Part shown: positions 11,083-24,370 of the stretch, piece by piece
Position numbering within the stretch: the stretch's first letter is position 1
Layout: each line of letters begins with the position of its first letter
Assembly (NCBI GenBank): GCA_947359465.1
Contig: CANAIC010000112.1
Span: forward strand, 1-64,000
Direction: 5' to 3'
Source: Metellina segmentata
Lineage: Eukaryota; Arthropoda; Arachnida; Araneae; Tetragnathidae
DNA: 64,000 bases
Translations under genes and position numbers: made by a program
Notes under the pieces: model-generated
Database searches by the model: none
Told to the model about the DNA's origin: nothing
The model's input: only the letters and a program-made list of their open reading frames with translations

Positions 11083-13780
11083 TTTGAAATGACATTGCTC
11101 CCACCCACCGCGCCCGGCAGTACGTTAATTTCTATTTGAATACTTCACACAAAACACTCTCCCTACATCTCAGTCAAATACCTTTTCATTCCCTTAGAAA
11201 TTAAATCGCCTGAGAACTTGGATTGGGAGGTTTGAAATTACAAAGCCCCCTCCCATCTCGCTCGGCAGCACGTTAATTTGTATGGGAATACTTCACACAA
11301 GACACTCTTCCTACATCTCAGTCAAATACCTTTTCATTCCCTTAGAAATTACATCGCCTGAGAACTTGGATTGGGAACTTTCAAATGACATTGCTCCCAA
11401 CCACCGCGCTCGGCAGCACGTTAATTTCTATGGGAATACTTCATACAAAACATCCTCCCCACATCTCAGTCAAATAAATACCTTTCATTCCCTTAGAAAT
11501 AACATCGCCTGAGAACTTGGATTGGAAGCTTTGAAATGACATTGCTCCCACCCACCGCGCTCGGCAGCACGTTAATTTCTATGGCAATACTTCACACAAA
11601 ACACCCTCCCCACATCTCAGTCAAATAAATACCTTTCATTCCCTTAGAAATTACATCGCCTGAGAACTTGAATTGGGAGCTTTGAAATGACATTGCTCCC
11701 ACCCACCGCGCTCGGCAGCACGTTAATTTCTATGGGAATACTTCACACAAAACACCCTCCCCACATCTCAGTCAAATAAATACCTTTCATTCCCTTAGAA
11801 ATTACATCGCCTGAGAACTTGCATTGGGAGCTTTCAAATGACATTGCTCCCACCCACCGCGCTCGGCAGCACGTTAATTTCTATGGGAATACTTCACGCA
11901 AAACACCCTCTCCACATCTCAGTCATATAAATACCTTTCATTCCCTAAGAAATTACATCGAATGAGAACTTGGATTGGGAACTTTGAAATGACATTGCTC
12001 CCACTCACCGAGCTCGGCAGCAAGTTAATTTCTATGACAACACTTCACACAAAACACCCTCCCCACATCTCAGTCAAATAAATACCTTTCATTCCCTTAG
12101 ATATTCAGCGCCTGAGAACTTGGATTGGGAGCTTTGAAATGACATTGCTCCCACCCACCGCGCTCGGCAGCACGTTAATTTCTATGGGAATACTTCACAC
12201 AAAACACCCTCCCCACACCTCAGTCAAGTAAATTCCTTTCATTCCCTTAGAAATTACATCGCCTGAGAACTTGGATTGGGAACTTTGAAATGACATTGCT
12301 CCCACCCACTGCGCTCGGCAGCACGATAATTTCTATGGGAATACTTCACACAAAACACCCTCCCCACACCTCAGTCAAATAAATACCTTTCATTCCCTTA
12401 GAAATTACATCGCCTGTGAACTTGGATTGGAAGCTTTGATATGACATTGCTCCCACCCACCGCGCTCGGCAGCACGTTAATTTCTATGGGAATACTTCAC
12501 ACAAAAAACCCTCCCCACATCTCAGTCAAATAAATACCTTTCATTCCCTTAGAAATTACATCGCCTGAGAACTTGCATTGCGAGCTTTCAAATGACAATG
12601 CTCCCACCCACCGCGCTCGGCAGCACGTTAATTTCTATGGGAATACTTCACGCAAAACACCCTCTCCACATCTCAGTCATATAAATACCTTTCATTCCCT
12701 AAGAAATTACATTGAATGAGAACTTGGATTGGGAACTTTGAAATGACATTGCTCCCACTCACCGAGCTCGGCAGCAAGTTAATTTCTATGACAACACTTC
12801 ACACAAAACACCCTCCCCACATCTCAGTCAAATAAATACCTTTCATTCCCTTAGATATTCAGCGCCTGAGAACTTGGATTGGGAGCTTTGAAATGACATT
12901 GCTCCCACCCACCGCGCTCGGCAGCACGTTAATTTCTATGGGAATACTTCACACAAAACACCCTCCCCACACCTCAGTCAAGTAAATTCCTTTCATTCCC
13001 TTAGAAATTACATCGCCTGAGAACTTGGATTGGGAACTTTGAAATGACATTGCTCCCACCCACTGCGCTCGGCAGCACGATAATTTCTATGGGAATACTT
13101 CACACAAAACACCCTCCCCACACCTCAGTCAAATAAATACCTTTCATTCCCTTAGAAATTACATCGCCTGTGAACTTGGATTGGAAGCTTTGATATGACA
13201 TTGCTCCCACCCACCGCGCTCGGCAGCACGTTAATTTCTATGGGAATACTTCACACAAAACACCCTCCCCACATCTCAGTCAAATAAATACCTTTCATTC
13301 CCTTAGAAATAACATCGCCTGAGAACTTGGATTGGAAGCTTTGAAATGACATTGCTCCCACCCAAAGCGCTCGGCAGCACGTTAATTTCTATGGGAATAC
13401 TTCACACAAAACACCTTCCCCACATCTCAATCAAATAAATACCTTTCTTTCCCTTAGAAATTACATCGCCTGAGAACTTGGATTGGGAACTTTGAAATGA
13501 CATTGCTCCCACCCACCGCGCTAGGCAGCACGTTAATTTCTATGGGAATACTTCATACAAAACACCCTCCCCACATCTCGATCAAATAAATACCTTTCCT
13601 TTCCTTAGAAATTACATCGGCTGAGAACTTGGATTGGAAGCTTTGAAATGACATTGCTCCCACCCACCGCGCCCGGCAGTACGTTAATTTCTATGGGAAT
13701 ACTTCATACAAAACATCCTCCCCACATCTCAGTCAAATAAATACCTTTCATTCCCTTAGAAATAACATCGCCTGAGAACT
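11083..13780 (+). repeat. 2.7-kb segmental copy of 2,948-5,645 (offset 8,135)
   Basis: Markers in this block match those 8,135 bp upstream without drift: ATG-containing segments at 3,147 and 11,282, 'gatattcagcgcc' at 3,965/12,100 and 4,719/12,854, 'acacaaaaaacc' at 4,364/12,499 and 'cccaaagcgc' at 5,226/13,361. By eye only a few substitutions separate the copies (for example cagttaaat at about 4,992 against cagtcaaat, and gcgttcgg at about 5,083 against gcgctcgg). The match breaks at about 5,645/13,780. This is a dispersed, recent segmental duplication inside the array. Confidence 0.85.
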
Positions 13781-15200
13781 TGGATTGGGAACTTTGAAAT
13801 GACATTGCTCCCACCCACTGCGCTCGGCAGCACGATAATTTCTATGGGAATACTTCACACAAAACACCCTCCCCACACCTCAGTCAAATAAATACCTTTC
13901 ATTCCCTTAGAAATTACATCGCCTGTGAACTTGGATTGGAAGCTTTGATATGACATTGCTCCCACCCACCGCGCTCGGCAGCACGTTAATTTCTATGGGA
14001 ATACTTCACACAAAAAACCCTCCCCACATCTCAGTCAAATAAATACCTTTCATTCCCTTAGAAATTACATCGCCTGAGAACTTGCATTGCGAGCTTTCAA
14101 ATGACAATGCTCCCACCCACCGCGCTCGGCAGCACGTTAATTTCTATGGGAATACTTCACGCAAAACACCCTCTCCACATCTCAGTCATATAAATACCTT
14201 TCATTCCCTAAGAAATTACATTGAATGAGAACTTGGATTGGGAACTTTGAAATGACATTGCTCCCACTCACCGAGCTCGGCAGCAAGTTAATTTCTATGA
14301 CAACACTTCACACAAAACACCCTCCCCACATCTCAGTCAAATAAATACCTTTCATTCCCTTAGATATTCAGCGCCTGAGAACTTGGATTGGGAGCTTTGA
14401 AATGACATTGCTCCCACCCACCGCGCTCGGCAGCACGTTAATTTCTATGGGAATACTTCACACAAAACACCCTCCCCACACCTCAGTCAAGTAAATTCCT
14501 TTCATTCCCTTAGAAATTACATCGCCTGAGAACTTGGATTGGGAACTTTGAAATGACATTGCTCCCACCCACTGCGCTCGGCAGCACGATAATTTCTATG
14601 GGAATACTTCACACAAAACACCCTCCCCACACCTCAGTCAAATAAATACCTTTCATTCCCTTAGAAATTACATCGCCTGTGAACTTGGATTGGAAGCTTT
14701 GATATGACATTGCTCCCACCCACCGCGCTCGGCAGCACGTTAATTTCTATGGGAATACTTCACACAAAACACCCTCCCCACATCTCAGTCAAATAAATAC
14801 CTTTCATTCCCTTAGAAATAACATCGCCTGAGAACTTGGATTGGAAGCTTTGAAATGACATTGCTCCCACCCAAAGCGCTCGGCAGCACGTTAATTTCTA
14901 TGGGAATACTTCACACAAAACACCTTCCCCACATCTCAATCAAATAAATACCTTTCTTTCCCTTAGAAATTACATCGCCTGAGAACTTGGATTGGGAACT
15001 TTGAAATGACATTGCTCCCACCCACCGCGCTAGGCAGCACGTTAATTTCTATGGGAATACTTCATACAAAACACCCTCCCCACATCTCGATCAAATAAAT
15101 ACCTTTCCTTTCCTTAGAAATTACATCGGCTGAGAACTTGGATTGGAAGCTTTGAAATGACATTGCTCCCACCCACCGCGCCCGGCAGTACGTTAATTTC
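12270..15200 (+). repeat. 10-monomer (1,509-bp offset) duplication
   Basis: The run from about 12,270 to 13,690 is repeated from about 13,780 to 15,200. The 'gatattcagcgcc' marker at 12,854 pairs with 14,363, and the 'ccactgcgctcgg' marker recurs at the same spacing. The copies separate at the 'cggcagtacg' monomer, where the first continues as 'tatgggaatac' and the second as 'tatttgaatac'. Confidence 0.75.
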
Positions 15201-16409
15201 TATTTGAATACTTCACACAAAACACTCTCCCTTCATCTCAGTCAAATACCTTTTCATTCCATTAGAAATAACATCGCCTGAGAACTTGGATTGGAAGCTT
15301 TGAAATGACATTGCTCCCACCCACCGCGCTCGGCAGCACGTTAATTTCTATGGCAATACTTCACACAAAACACCCTCCCCACATCTCAGTCAAATAAATA
15401 CCTTTCATTCCCTTAGAAATTACATCGCCTGAGAACTTGAATTGGGAGCTTTGAAATGACATTGCTCCCACCCACCGCGCTCGGCAGCACGTTAATTTCT
15501 ATGGGAATACTCCACACAAAACACCCTCCCCACATCTCAGTCAAATAAATACCTTTCATTCCCTTAGAAATTACATCGCCTGAGAACTTGCATTGGGAGC
15601 TTTCAAATGACATTGCTCCCACCCACCGCGCTCGGCAGCACGTTAATTTCTATGGGAATACTTCACGCAAAACACCCTCTCCACATCTCAGTCATATAAA
15701 TACCTTTCATTCCCTAAGAAATTACATCGAATGAGAACTTGGATTAGGAACTTTGAAATGACATTGCTCCCACTCACCGAGCTCGGCAGCAAGTTAATTT
15801 CTATGACAACACTTCACACAAAACACCCTCCCCACATCTCAGTCAAATAAATACCTTTCATTCCCTTAGATATTCAGCGCCTGAGAACTTGGATTGGAAG
15901 CTTTGAAATGACATTGCTCCCACCCAAAGCGCTCGGCAGCACGTTAATTTCTATGGGAATACTTCACACAAAACACCTTCCCCACATCTCAATCAAATAA
16001 ATACCTTTCTTTCCCTTAGAAATTACATCGCCTGAGAACTTGGATTGGGAACTTTGAAATGACATTGCTCCCACCCACCGCGCTCGGCAGCACGTTAATT
16101 TCTATGGCAATACTTCACACAAAACACCCTCCCCACATCTCAGTCAAATAAATACCTTTCATTCCCTTAGAAATTACATCGCCTGAGAACTTGAATTGGG
16201 AGCTTTGAAATGACATTGCTCCCACCCACCGCGCTCGGCAGCACGTTAATTTCTATGGGAATACTTCACACAAAACACCCTCCCCACATCTCAGTCAAAT
16301 AAATACCTTTCATTCCCTTAGAAATTACATCGCCTGAGAACTTGCATTGGGAGCTTTCAAATGACATTGCTCCCACCCACCGCGCTCGGCAGCACGTTAA
16401 TTTCTATGG

Positions 16410-18350
16410 GAATACTTCATACAAAACACCCTCCCCACATCTCGATCAAATAAATACCTTTCCTTTCCTTAGAAATTACATCGGCTGAGAACTTGGATTG
16501 GAAGCTTTGAAATGACATTGCTCCCACCCACCGCGCCCGGCAGTACGTTAATTTCTATTTGAATACTTCACACAAAACACTCTCCCTTCATCTCAGTCAA
16601 ATACCTTTTCATTCCATTAGAAATAACATCGCCTGAGAACTTGGATTGGAAGCTTTGAAATGACATTGCTCCCACCCACCGCGCTCGGCAGCACGTTAAT
16701 TTCTATGGCAATACTTCACACAAAACACCCTCCCCACATCTCAGTCAAATAAATACCTTTCATTCCCTTAGAAATTACATCGCCTGAGAACTTGAATTGG
16801 GAGCTTTGAAATGACATTGCTCCCACCCACCGCGCTCGGCAGCACGTTAATTTCTATGGGAATACTTCACACAAAACACCCTCCCCACATCTCAGTCAAA
16901 TAAATACCTTTCATTCCCTTAGAAATTACATCGCCTGAGAACTTGCATTGGGAGCTTTCAAATGACATTGCTCCCACCCACCGCGCTCGGCAGCACGTTA
17001 ATTTCTATGGGAATACTTCACGCAAAACACCCTCTCCACATCTCAGTCATATAAATACCTTTCATTCCCTAAGAAATTACATCGAATGAGAACTTGGATT
17101 AGGAACTTTGAAATGACATTGCTCCCACTCACCGAGCTCGGCAGCAAGTTAATTTCTATGACAACACTTCACACAAAACACCCTCCCCACATCTCAGTCA
17201 AATAAATACCTTTCATTCCCTTAGATATTCAGCGCCTGAGAACTTGGATTGGGAGCTTTGAAATGACATTGCTCCCACCCACCGCGCTCGGCAGCACGTT
17301 AATTTCTATGGGAATACTTCACACAAAACACCCTCCCCACACCTCAGTCAAGTAAATTCCTTTCATTCCCTTAGAAATTACATCGCCTGAGAACTTGGAT
17401 TGGGAACTTTGAAATGACATTGCTCCCACCCACTGCGCTCGGCAGCACGATAATTTCTATGGGAATACTTCACACAAAACACCCTCCCCACACCTCAGTC
17501 AAATAAATACCTTTCATTCCCTTAGAAATTACATCGCCTGTGAACTTGGATTGGAAGCTTTGATATGACATTGCTCCCACCCACCGCGCTCGGCAGCACG
17601 TTAATTTCTATGGGAATACTTCACACAAAAAACCCTCCCCACATCTCAGTCAAATAAATACCTTTCATTCCCTTAGAAATTACATCGCCTGAGAACTTGG
17701 ATTGGGAGCTTTGAAATAACATTGCTCCCACCCACCGCGCTCGGCAGCACGTTAATTTCTATGGCAATACTTCACACAAAACACCCTCCTCACATCTCAG
17801 TCAAATAAATACCTTTCATTCCCTTAGAAATTACATCGCCTGAGAACTTGGATTATGAGCTTAGAAATGACATTGCTCCCACCCACCGCGCTCGGCAGCA
17901 CGTTAATTTCTATGGGAATACTTCACGCAAAACACCCTCTCCACATCTCAGTCATATAAATACCTTTCATTCCCTAAGAAATTACATCGCCTGAGAGCTT
18001 GGATTGGGAGCTTTGAAATGACATTGCTCCCACCCACCGCGCTCGGCAGCACGTTAATTTCTATGGCAATACTTCACACAAAACACCCTCCTCACATCTC
18101 AGTCAAATAAATACCTTTCATTCCCTTAGAAATTACATCGCCTGAGAACTTGGATTGGAAGCTTTGATATGACATTGCTCCCACCCACCGCGCTCGGCAG
18201 CACGTTAATTTCTATGGGAATACTTCACACAAAAAACCCTCCCCACATCTCAGTCAAATAAATACCTTTCATTCCCTTAGAAATTACATCGCCTGAGAAC
18301 TTGCATTGCGAGCTTTCAAATGACAATGCTCCCACCCACCGCGCTCGGCA
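16410..18350 (+). repeat. 1.7-1.9 kb block with dispersed copies at 8.88-10.82 and 20.48-22.22 kb
   Basis: This block starts at the 'ctcgatcaaa' monomer. It matches 8,880-10,820 at offset 7,532 (markers 9,021/16,553 and 9,692/17,224) and 20,480-22,220 at offset 4,071 (16,553/20,624 and 17,224/21,295). Copy-specific changes include 'gagcttagaaatg' near 17,858 (gagctttgaaatg in the other two copies) and 'gagagcttgg' near 17,994. Three near-identical copies separated by kilobases indicate repeated segmental exchange rather than simple monomer-by-monomer growth. Confidence 0.8.
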
Positions 18351-19557
18351 GCAAGTTAATTTCTATGACAACACTTCACACAAAACACCCTCCCCACATC
18401 TCAGTCAAATAAATACCTTTCATTCCCTTAGATATTCAGCGCCTGAGAACTTGGATTGGGAGCTTTGAAATGACATTGCTCCCACCCACCGCGCTCGGCA
18501 GCACGTTAATTTCTATGGGAATACTTCACACAAAACACCCTCCCCACACCTCAGTCAAGTAAATTCCTTTCATTCCCTTAGAAATTACATCGCCTGAGAA
18601 CTTGGATTGGGAACTTTGAAATGACATTGCTCCCACCCACTGCGCTCGGCAGCACGATAATTTCTATGGGAATACTTCACACAAAACACCCTCCCCACAC
18701 CTCAGTCAAATAAATACCTTTCATTCCCTTAGAAATTACATCGCCTGTGAACTTGGATTGGAAGCTTTGATATGACATTGCTCCCACCCACCGCGCTCGG
18801 CAGCACGTTAATTTCTATGGGAATACTTCACACAAAAAACCCTCCCCACATCTCAGTCAAATAAATACCTTTCATTCCCTTAGAAATTACATCGCCTGAG
18901 AACTTGGATTGGGAGCTTTGAAATAACATTGCTCCCACCCACCGCGCTCGGCAGCACGTTAATTTCTATGGCAATACTTCACACAAAACACCCTCCTCAC
19001 ATCTCAGTCAAATAAATACCTTTCATTCCCTTAGAAATTACATCGCCTGAGAACTTGGATTATGAGCTTAGAAATGACATTGCTCCCACCCACCGCGCTC
19101 GGCAGCACGTTAATTTCTATGGGAATACTTCACGCAAAACACCCTCTCCACATCTCAGTCATATAAATACCTTTCATTCCCTAAGAAATTACATCGCCTG
19201 AGAGCTTGGATTGGGAGCTTTGAAATGACATTGCTCCCACCCACCGCGCTCGGCAGCACGTTAATTTCTATGGCAATACTTCACACAAAACACCCTCCTC
19301 ACATCTCAGTCAAATAAATACCTTTCATTCCCTTAGAAATTACATCGCCTGAGAACTTGGATTGGAAGCTTTGATATGACATTGCTCCCACCCACCGCGC
19401 TCGGCAGCACGTTAATTTCTATGGGAATACTTCACACAAAAAACCCTCCCCACATCTCAGTCAAATAAATACCTTTCATTCCCTTAGAAATTACATCGCC
19501 TGAGAACTTGCATTGCGAGCTTTCAAATGACAATGCTCCCACCCACCGCGCTCGGCA
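17144..19557 (+). repeat. 8-monomer (1,207-bp) tandem doublet
   Basis: Two consecutive units, about 17,144-18,350 and 18,351-19,557. The 'gatattcagcgcc' markers are at 17,224 and 18,431. Both units carry the rare 'gagcttagaaatg' (about 17,858 and 19,065) and 'gagagcttgg' (about 17,994 and 19,201) changes, so the duplication happened after those mutations arose in this block. One 150-bp and seven 151-bp monomers give the 1,207-bp unit. Confidence 0.85.
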
Positions 19558-22199
19558 GCACGTTAATTTCTATGGGAATACTTCACGCAAAACACCCTCT
19601 CCACATCTCAGTCATATAAATACCTTTCATTCCCTAAGAAATTACATTGAATGAGAACTTGGATTGGGAACTTTGAAATGACATTGCTCCCACTCACCGA
19701 GCTCGGCAGCAAGTTAATTTCTATGACAACACATCACACAAAACACCCTCCCCACATCTCAGTCAAATAAATACCTTTCATTCCCTTAGATATTCAGCGC
19801 CTGAGAACTTGGATTGGGAGCTTTGAAATGACATTGCTCCCACCCACCGCGCTCGGCAGCACGTTAATTTCTATGGGAATACTTCACACAAAACACCCTC
19901 CCCACACCTCAGTCAAGTAAATTCCTTTCATTCCCTTAGAAATTACATCGCCTGAGAACTTGGATTGGGAACTTTGAAATGACATTGCTCCCACCCACTG
20001 CGCTCGGCAGCACGATAATTTCTATGGGAATACTTCACACAAAACACCCTCCCCACACCTCAGTCAAATAAATACCTTTCATTCCCTTAGAAATTACATC
20101 GCCTGTGAACTTGGATTGGAAGCTTTGATATGACATTGCTCCCACCCACCGCGCTCGGCAGCACGTTAATTTCTATGGGAATACTTCACACAAAACACCC
20201 TCCCCACATCTCAGTCAAATAAATACCTTTCATTCCCTTAGAAATAACATCGCCTGAGAACTTGGATTGGAAGCTTTGAAATGACATTGCTCCCACCCAA
20301 AGCGCTCGGCAGCACGTTAATTTCTATGGGAATACTTCACACAAAACACCTTCCCCACATCTCAATCAAATAAATACCTTTCTTTCCCTTAGAAATTACA
20401 TCGCCTGAGAACTTGGATTGGGAACTTTGAAATGACATTGCTCCCACCCACCGCGCTAGGCAGCACGTTAATTTCTATGGGAATACTTCATACAAAACAC
20501 CCTCCCCACATCTCGATCAAATAAATACCTTTCCTTTCCTTAGAAATTACATCGGCTGAGAACTTGGATTGGAAGCTTTGAAATGACATTGCTCCCACCC
20601 ACCGCGCCCGGCAGTACGTTAATTTCTATTTGAATACTTCACACAAAACACTCTCCCTTCATCTCAGTCAAATACCTTTTCATTCCATTAGAAATAACAT
20701 CGCCTGAGAACTTGGATTGGAAGCTTTGAAATGACATTGCTCCCACCCACCGCGCTCGGCAGCACGTTAATTTCTATGGCAATACTTCACACAAAACACC
20801 CTCCCCACATCTCAGTCAAATAAATACCTTTCATTCCCTTAGAAATTACATCGCCTGAGAACTTGAATTGGGAGCTTTGAAATGACATTGCTCCCACCCA
20901 CCGCGCTCGGCAGCACGTTAATTTCTATGGGAATACTTCACACAAAACACCCTCCCCACATCTCAGTCAAATAAATACCTTTCATTCCCTTAGAAATTAC
21001 ATCGCCTGAGAACTTGCATTGGGAGCTTTCAAATGACATTGCTCCCACCCACCGCGCTCGGCAGCACGTTAATTTCTATGGGAATACTTCACGCAAAACA
21101 CCCTCTCCACATCTCAGTCATATAAATACCTTTCATTCCCTAAGAAATTACATCGAATGAGAACTTGGATTAGGAACTTTGAAATGACATTGCTCCCACT
21201 CACCGAGCTCGGCAGCAAGTTAATTTCTATGACAACACTTCACACAAAACACCCTCCCCACATCTCAGTCAAATAAATACCTTTCATTCCCTTAGATATT
21301 CAGCGCCTGAGAACTTGGATTGGGAGCTTTGAAATGACATTGCTCCCACCCACCGCGCTCGGCAGCACGTTAATTTCTATGGGAATACTTCACACAAAAC
21401 ACCCTCCCCACACCTCAGTCAAGTAAATTCCTTTCATTCCCTTAGAAATTACATCGCCTGAGAACTTGGATTGGGAACTTTGAAATGACATTGCTCCCAC
21501 CCACTGCGCTCGGCAGCACGATAATTTCTATGGGAATACTTCACACAAAACACCCTCCCCACACCTCAGTCAAATAAATACCTTTCATTCCCTTAGAAAT
21601 TACATCGCCTGTGAACTTGGATTGGAAGCTTTGATATGACATTGCTCCCACCCACCGCGCTCGGCAGCACGTTAATTTCTATGGGAATACTTCACACAAA
21701 AAACCCTCCCCACATCTCAGTCAAATAAATACCTTTCATTCCCTTAGAAATTACATCGCCTGAGAACTTGGATTGGGAGCTTTGAAATAACATTGCTCCC
21801 ACCCACCGCGCTCGGCAGCACGTTAATTTCTATGGCAATACTTCACACAAAACACCCTCCTCACATCTCAGTCAAATAAATACCTTTCATTCCCTTAGAA
21901 ATTACATCGCCTGAGAACTTGGATTATGAGCTTTGAAATGACATTGCTCCCACCCACCGCGCTCGGCAGCACGTTAATTTCTATGGGAATACTTCACGCA
22001 AAACACCCTCTCCACATCTCAGTCATATAAATACCTTTCATTCCCTAAGAAATTACATCGCCTGAGAACTTGGATTGGGAGCTTTGAAATGACATTGCTC
22101 CCACCCACCGCGCTCGGCAGCACGTTAATTTCTATGGCAATACTTCACACAAAACACCCTCCTCACATCTCAGTCAAATAAATACCTTTCATTCCCTTA

Positions 22200-24370
22200 G
22201 AAATTACATCGCCTGAGAACTTGGATTGGGAGCTTTGAAATGACATTGCTCCCACCCACCGCGCTCGGCAGCACGTTAATTTCTATGTGAATACTTCACG
22301 CAAAACACCCTCTCCACATCTCAGTCATATAAATACCTTTCATTCCCTAAGAAATTACATCGCCTGAGAACTTGGATTAGGAACTTTGAAATGACATTGC
22401 TCCCACCCACCGAGCTCGGCAGCACGTTAATTTCTATGACAACACTTCACACAAAACACCCTCCCCACATCTCAGTCAAATAAATACCTTTCATTCCCTT
22501 AGAAATTACATCGCCTGAGAACTTGGATTGGGAGCTTTGATATGACATTGCTCCCACCGCGCTCGGCAGCACGTTAATTTCTATGAGAATACTTCACACA
22601 AAACACCTTCCCCACATCTCAGTCAAATAAATACCTTTCATTCCCTTAGAAATTTTATCGCCTGAGAACTTGGATTGGGAACTTTCAAATGACATTGCTC
22701 CCACCCACCGCGCTCGGCAACACGTTAATTTCTATGGGAATACTTCATACAAAACATCCTCCCCACATCTAAGTCAAATAAATACCTTTCATTCCCTTAG
22801 AAATAACATCGCCTGAGAACTTGGATAGGAAGCTTTGAAATGACATTGCTCCCACCCACCGCGCTCGGCAGCACGTTAATTTCTATGGCAATACTTCACA
22901 CAAAACACCCTCCCCACATCTCAGTCAAATAAATACCTTTCATTCCCTTAGAAATTACATCGCCTGATAACTTGTATTGGGAGCTTTGAAATGACATTGC
23001 TCCCACCCACCGAGCTCGGCAGCACGTTAATTTCTATGGGAATACTTCACGCAAAACACCCTCTCCACATCTCAGTCATATAAATACCTTTCATTCCCTA
23101 AGAAATTACATCGCCTGAGAACTTGGATTGGGAACTTTGAAATGACATTGCTCCCACCCACCGAGCTCGGCAGCACGTTAATTTCTATGGCAACACTTCA
23201 CACAAAACACCCTCCCCACATCTCAGTCAAATAAATAATTTTCATTCCCTTAGATATTACATCGCCTGAGAACTTGGATTGGGAGCTTTAAAATGACATT
23301 GTTCCCACCCACCGCGCTCGGCAGCACGTTAATTTCTATGACAACACTTCACACAAAACACCCTCCCCACATCTCAGTCAAATAAATACCTTTCATTCCC
23401 TTAGAAATTACATCGCCTGAGAACTTGTTTTGGGAGCTTTGAAATGACATTGCACCCACCCACCGCGCTCGGCAACACGTTAATTTCTATGGGAATACTT
23501 CACACAAAACACCCTCCCCACATCTCAATCAAATAAATACCTTTCATTCCCTTATAAATTACATCGCCTGAGAACTTGGATTGGAAGCTTTGAAATGACA
23601 TTGCTCCCACCCACCGCGCTCGGCAACACGTTAATTTCTATGGGAATACTTCATACAAAACATCCTCCCCACATCTAAGTCAAATAAATACCTTTCATTC
23701 CCTTAGAAATAACATCGCCTGAGAACTTGGATAGGAAGCTTTGAAATGACATTGCTCCCACCCACCGCGCTCGGCAGCACGTTAATTTCTATGACAATAC
23801 TTCACACAAAACACCCTCCCCACATCTGTCAAATAAATACCTTTCATTCCCTTAGAAATTACATCGCCTGAGAACTTGTTTTGGGAGCTTTGAAATGACA
23901 TTGCACCCACCCACCGCGCTCGGCAACACGTTAATTTCTATGGGAATACTTCACACAAAACACCCTCCCCACATCTCAATCAAATAAATACCTTTCATTC
24001 CCTTATAAATTACATCGCCTGAGAACTTGGATTGGAAGCTTTGAAATGACATTGCTCCCACCCACCGCTCTCGGCAGCACGTTAATTTTTATGGGAATAC
24101 TTCACACAAAACACCCTCTCCACACCTCAGTCAAATAAATACCTTTCATTCCCTTAGAAATTACATCGCCTGTGAACTTGGATTGGAAGCTTTGATATGA
24201 CATTGCTCCCACCCACCGCGCTCGGCAGCACGTTAATTTCTATGGGAATACTTCACACAAAAAACCCTCCCCACATCTCAGTCAAATAAATACCTTTCAT
24301 TCCCTTAGAAATTACATCGCCTAAGAACTTGGATTGGGAGCTTTGAAATAACATTGCTCCCACCCACCGC
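22200..24370 (+). repeat. Transition between two monomer-variant domains
   Basis: Several markers first appear here and are then common to the right: the 147-bp monomer with 'gctcccaccgcgc' (22,551), 'aaattttatcgcc' (about 22,652), 'cggcaacacg' (about 22,717), 'ggataggaagc' (about 22,822), 'cttgttttggg' (about 23,427), 'aaataattttcattcc' (about 23,235) and 'catctgtcaaat' (about 23,823). Conversely, 'gatattcagcgcc' and 'ccactgcgctc', frequent up to about 21.5 kb, are not seen afterwards. No unique DNA marks the boundary; the 151-bp phase runs straight through. Confidence 0.75.

Noticed and set aside
15413..15622. 69-codon open reading frame on the minus strand
   Set aside because: It spans just over one satellite monomer with no start-site context, no recognisable domain and no conservation in equivalent monomers; it opens because of one local substitution (tccacac for ttcacac).
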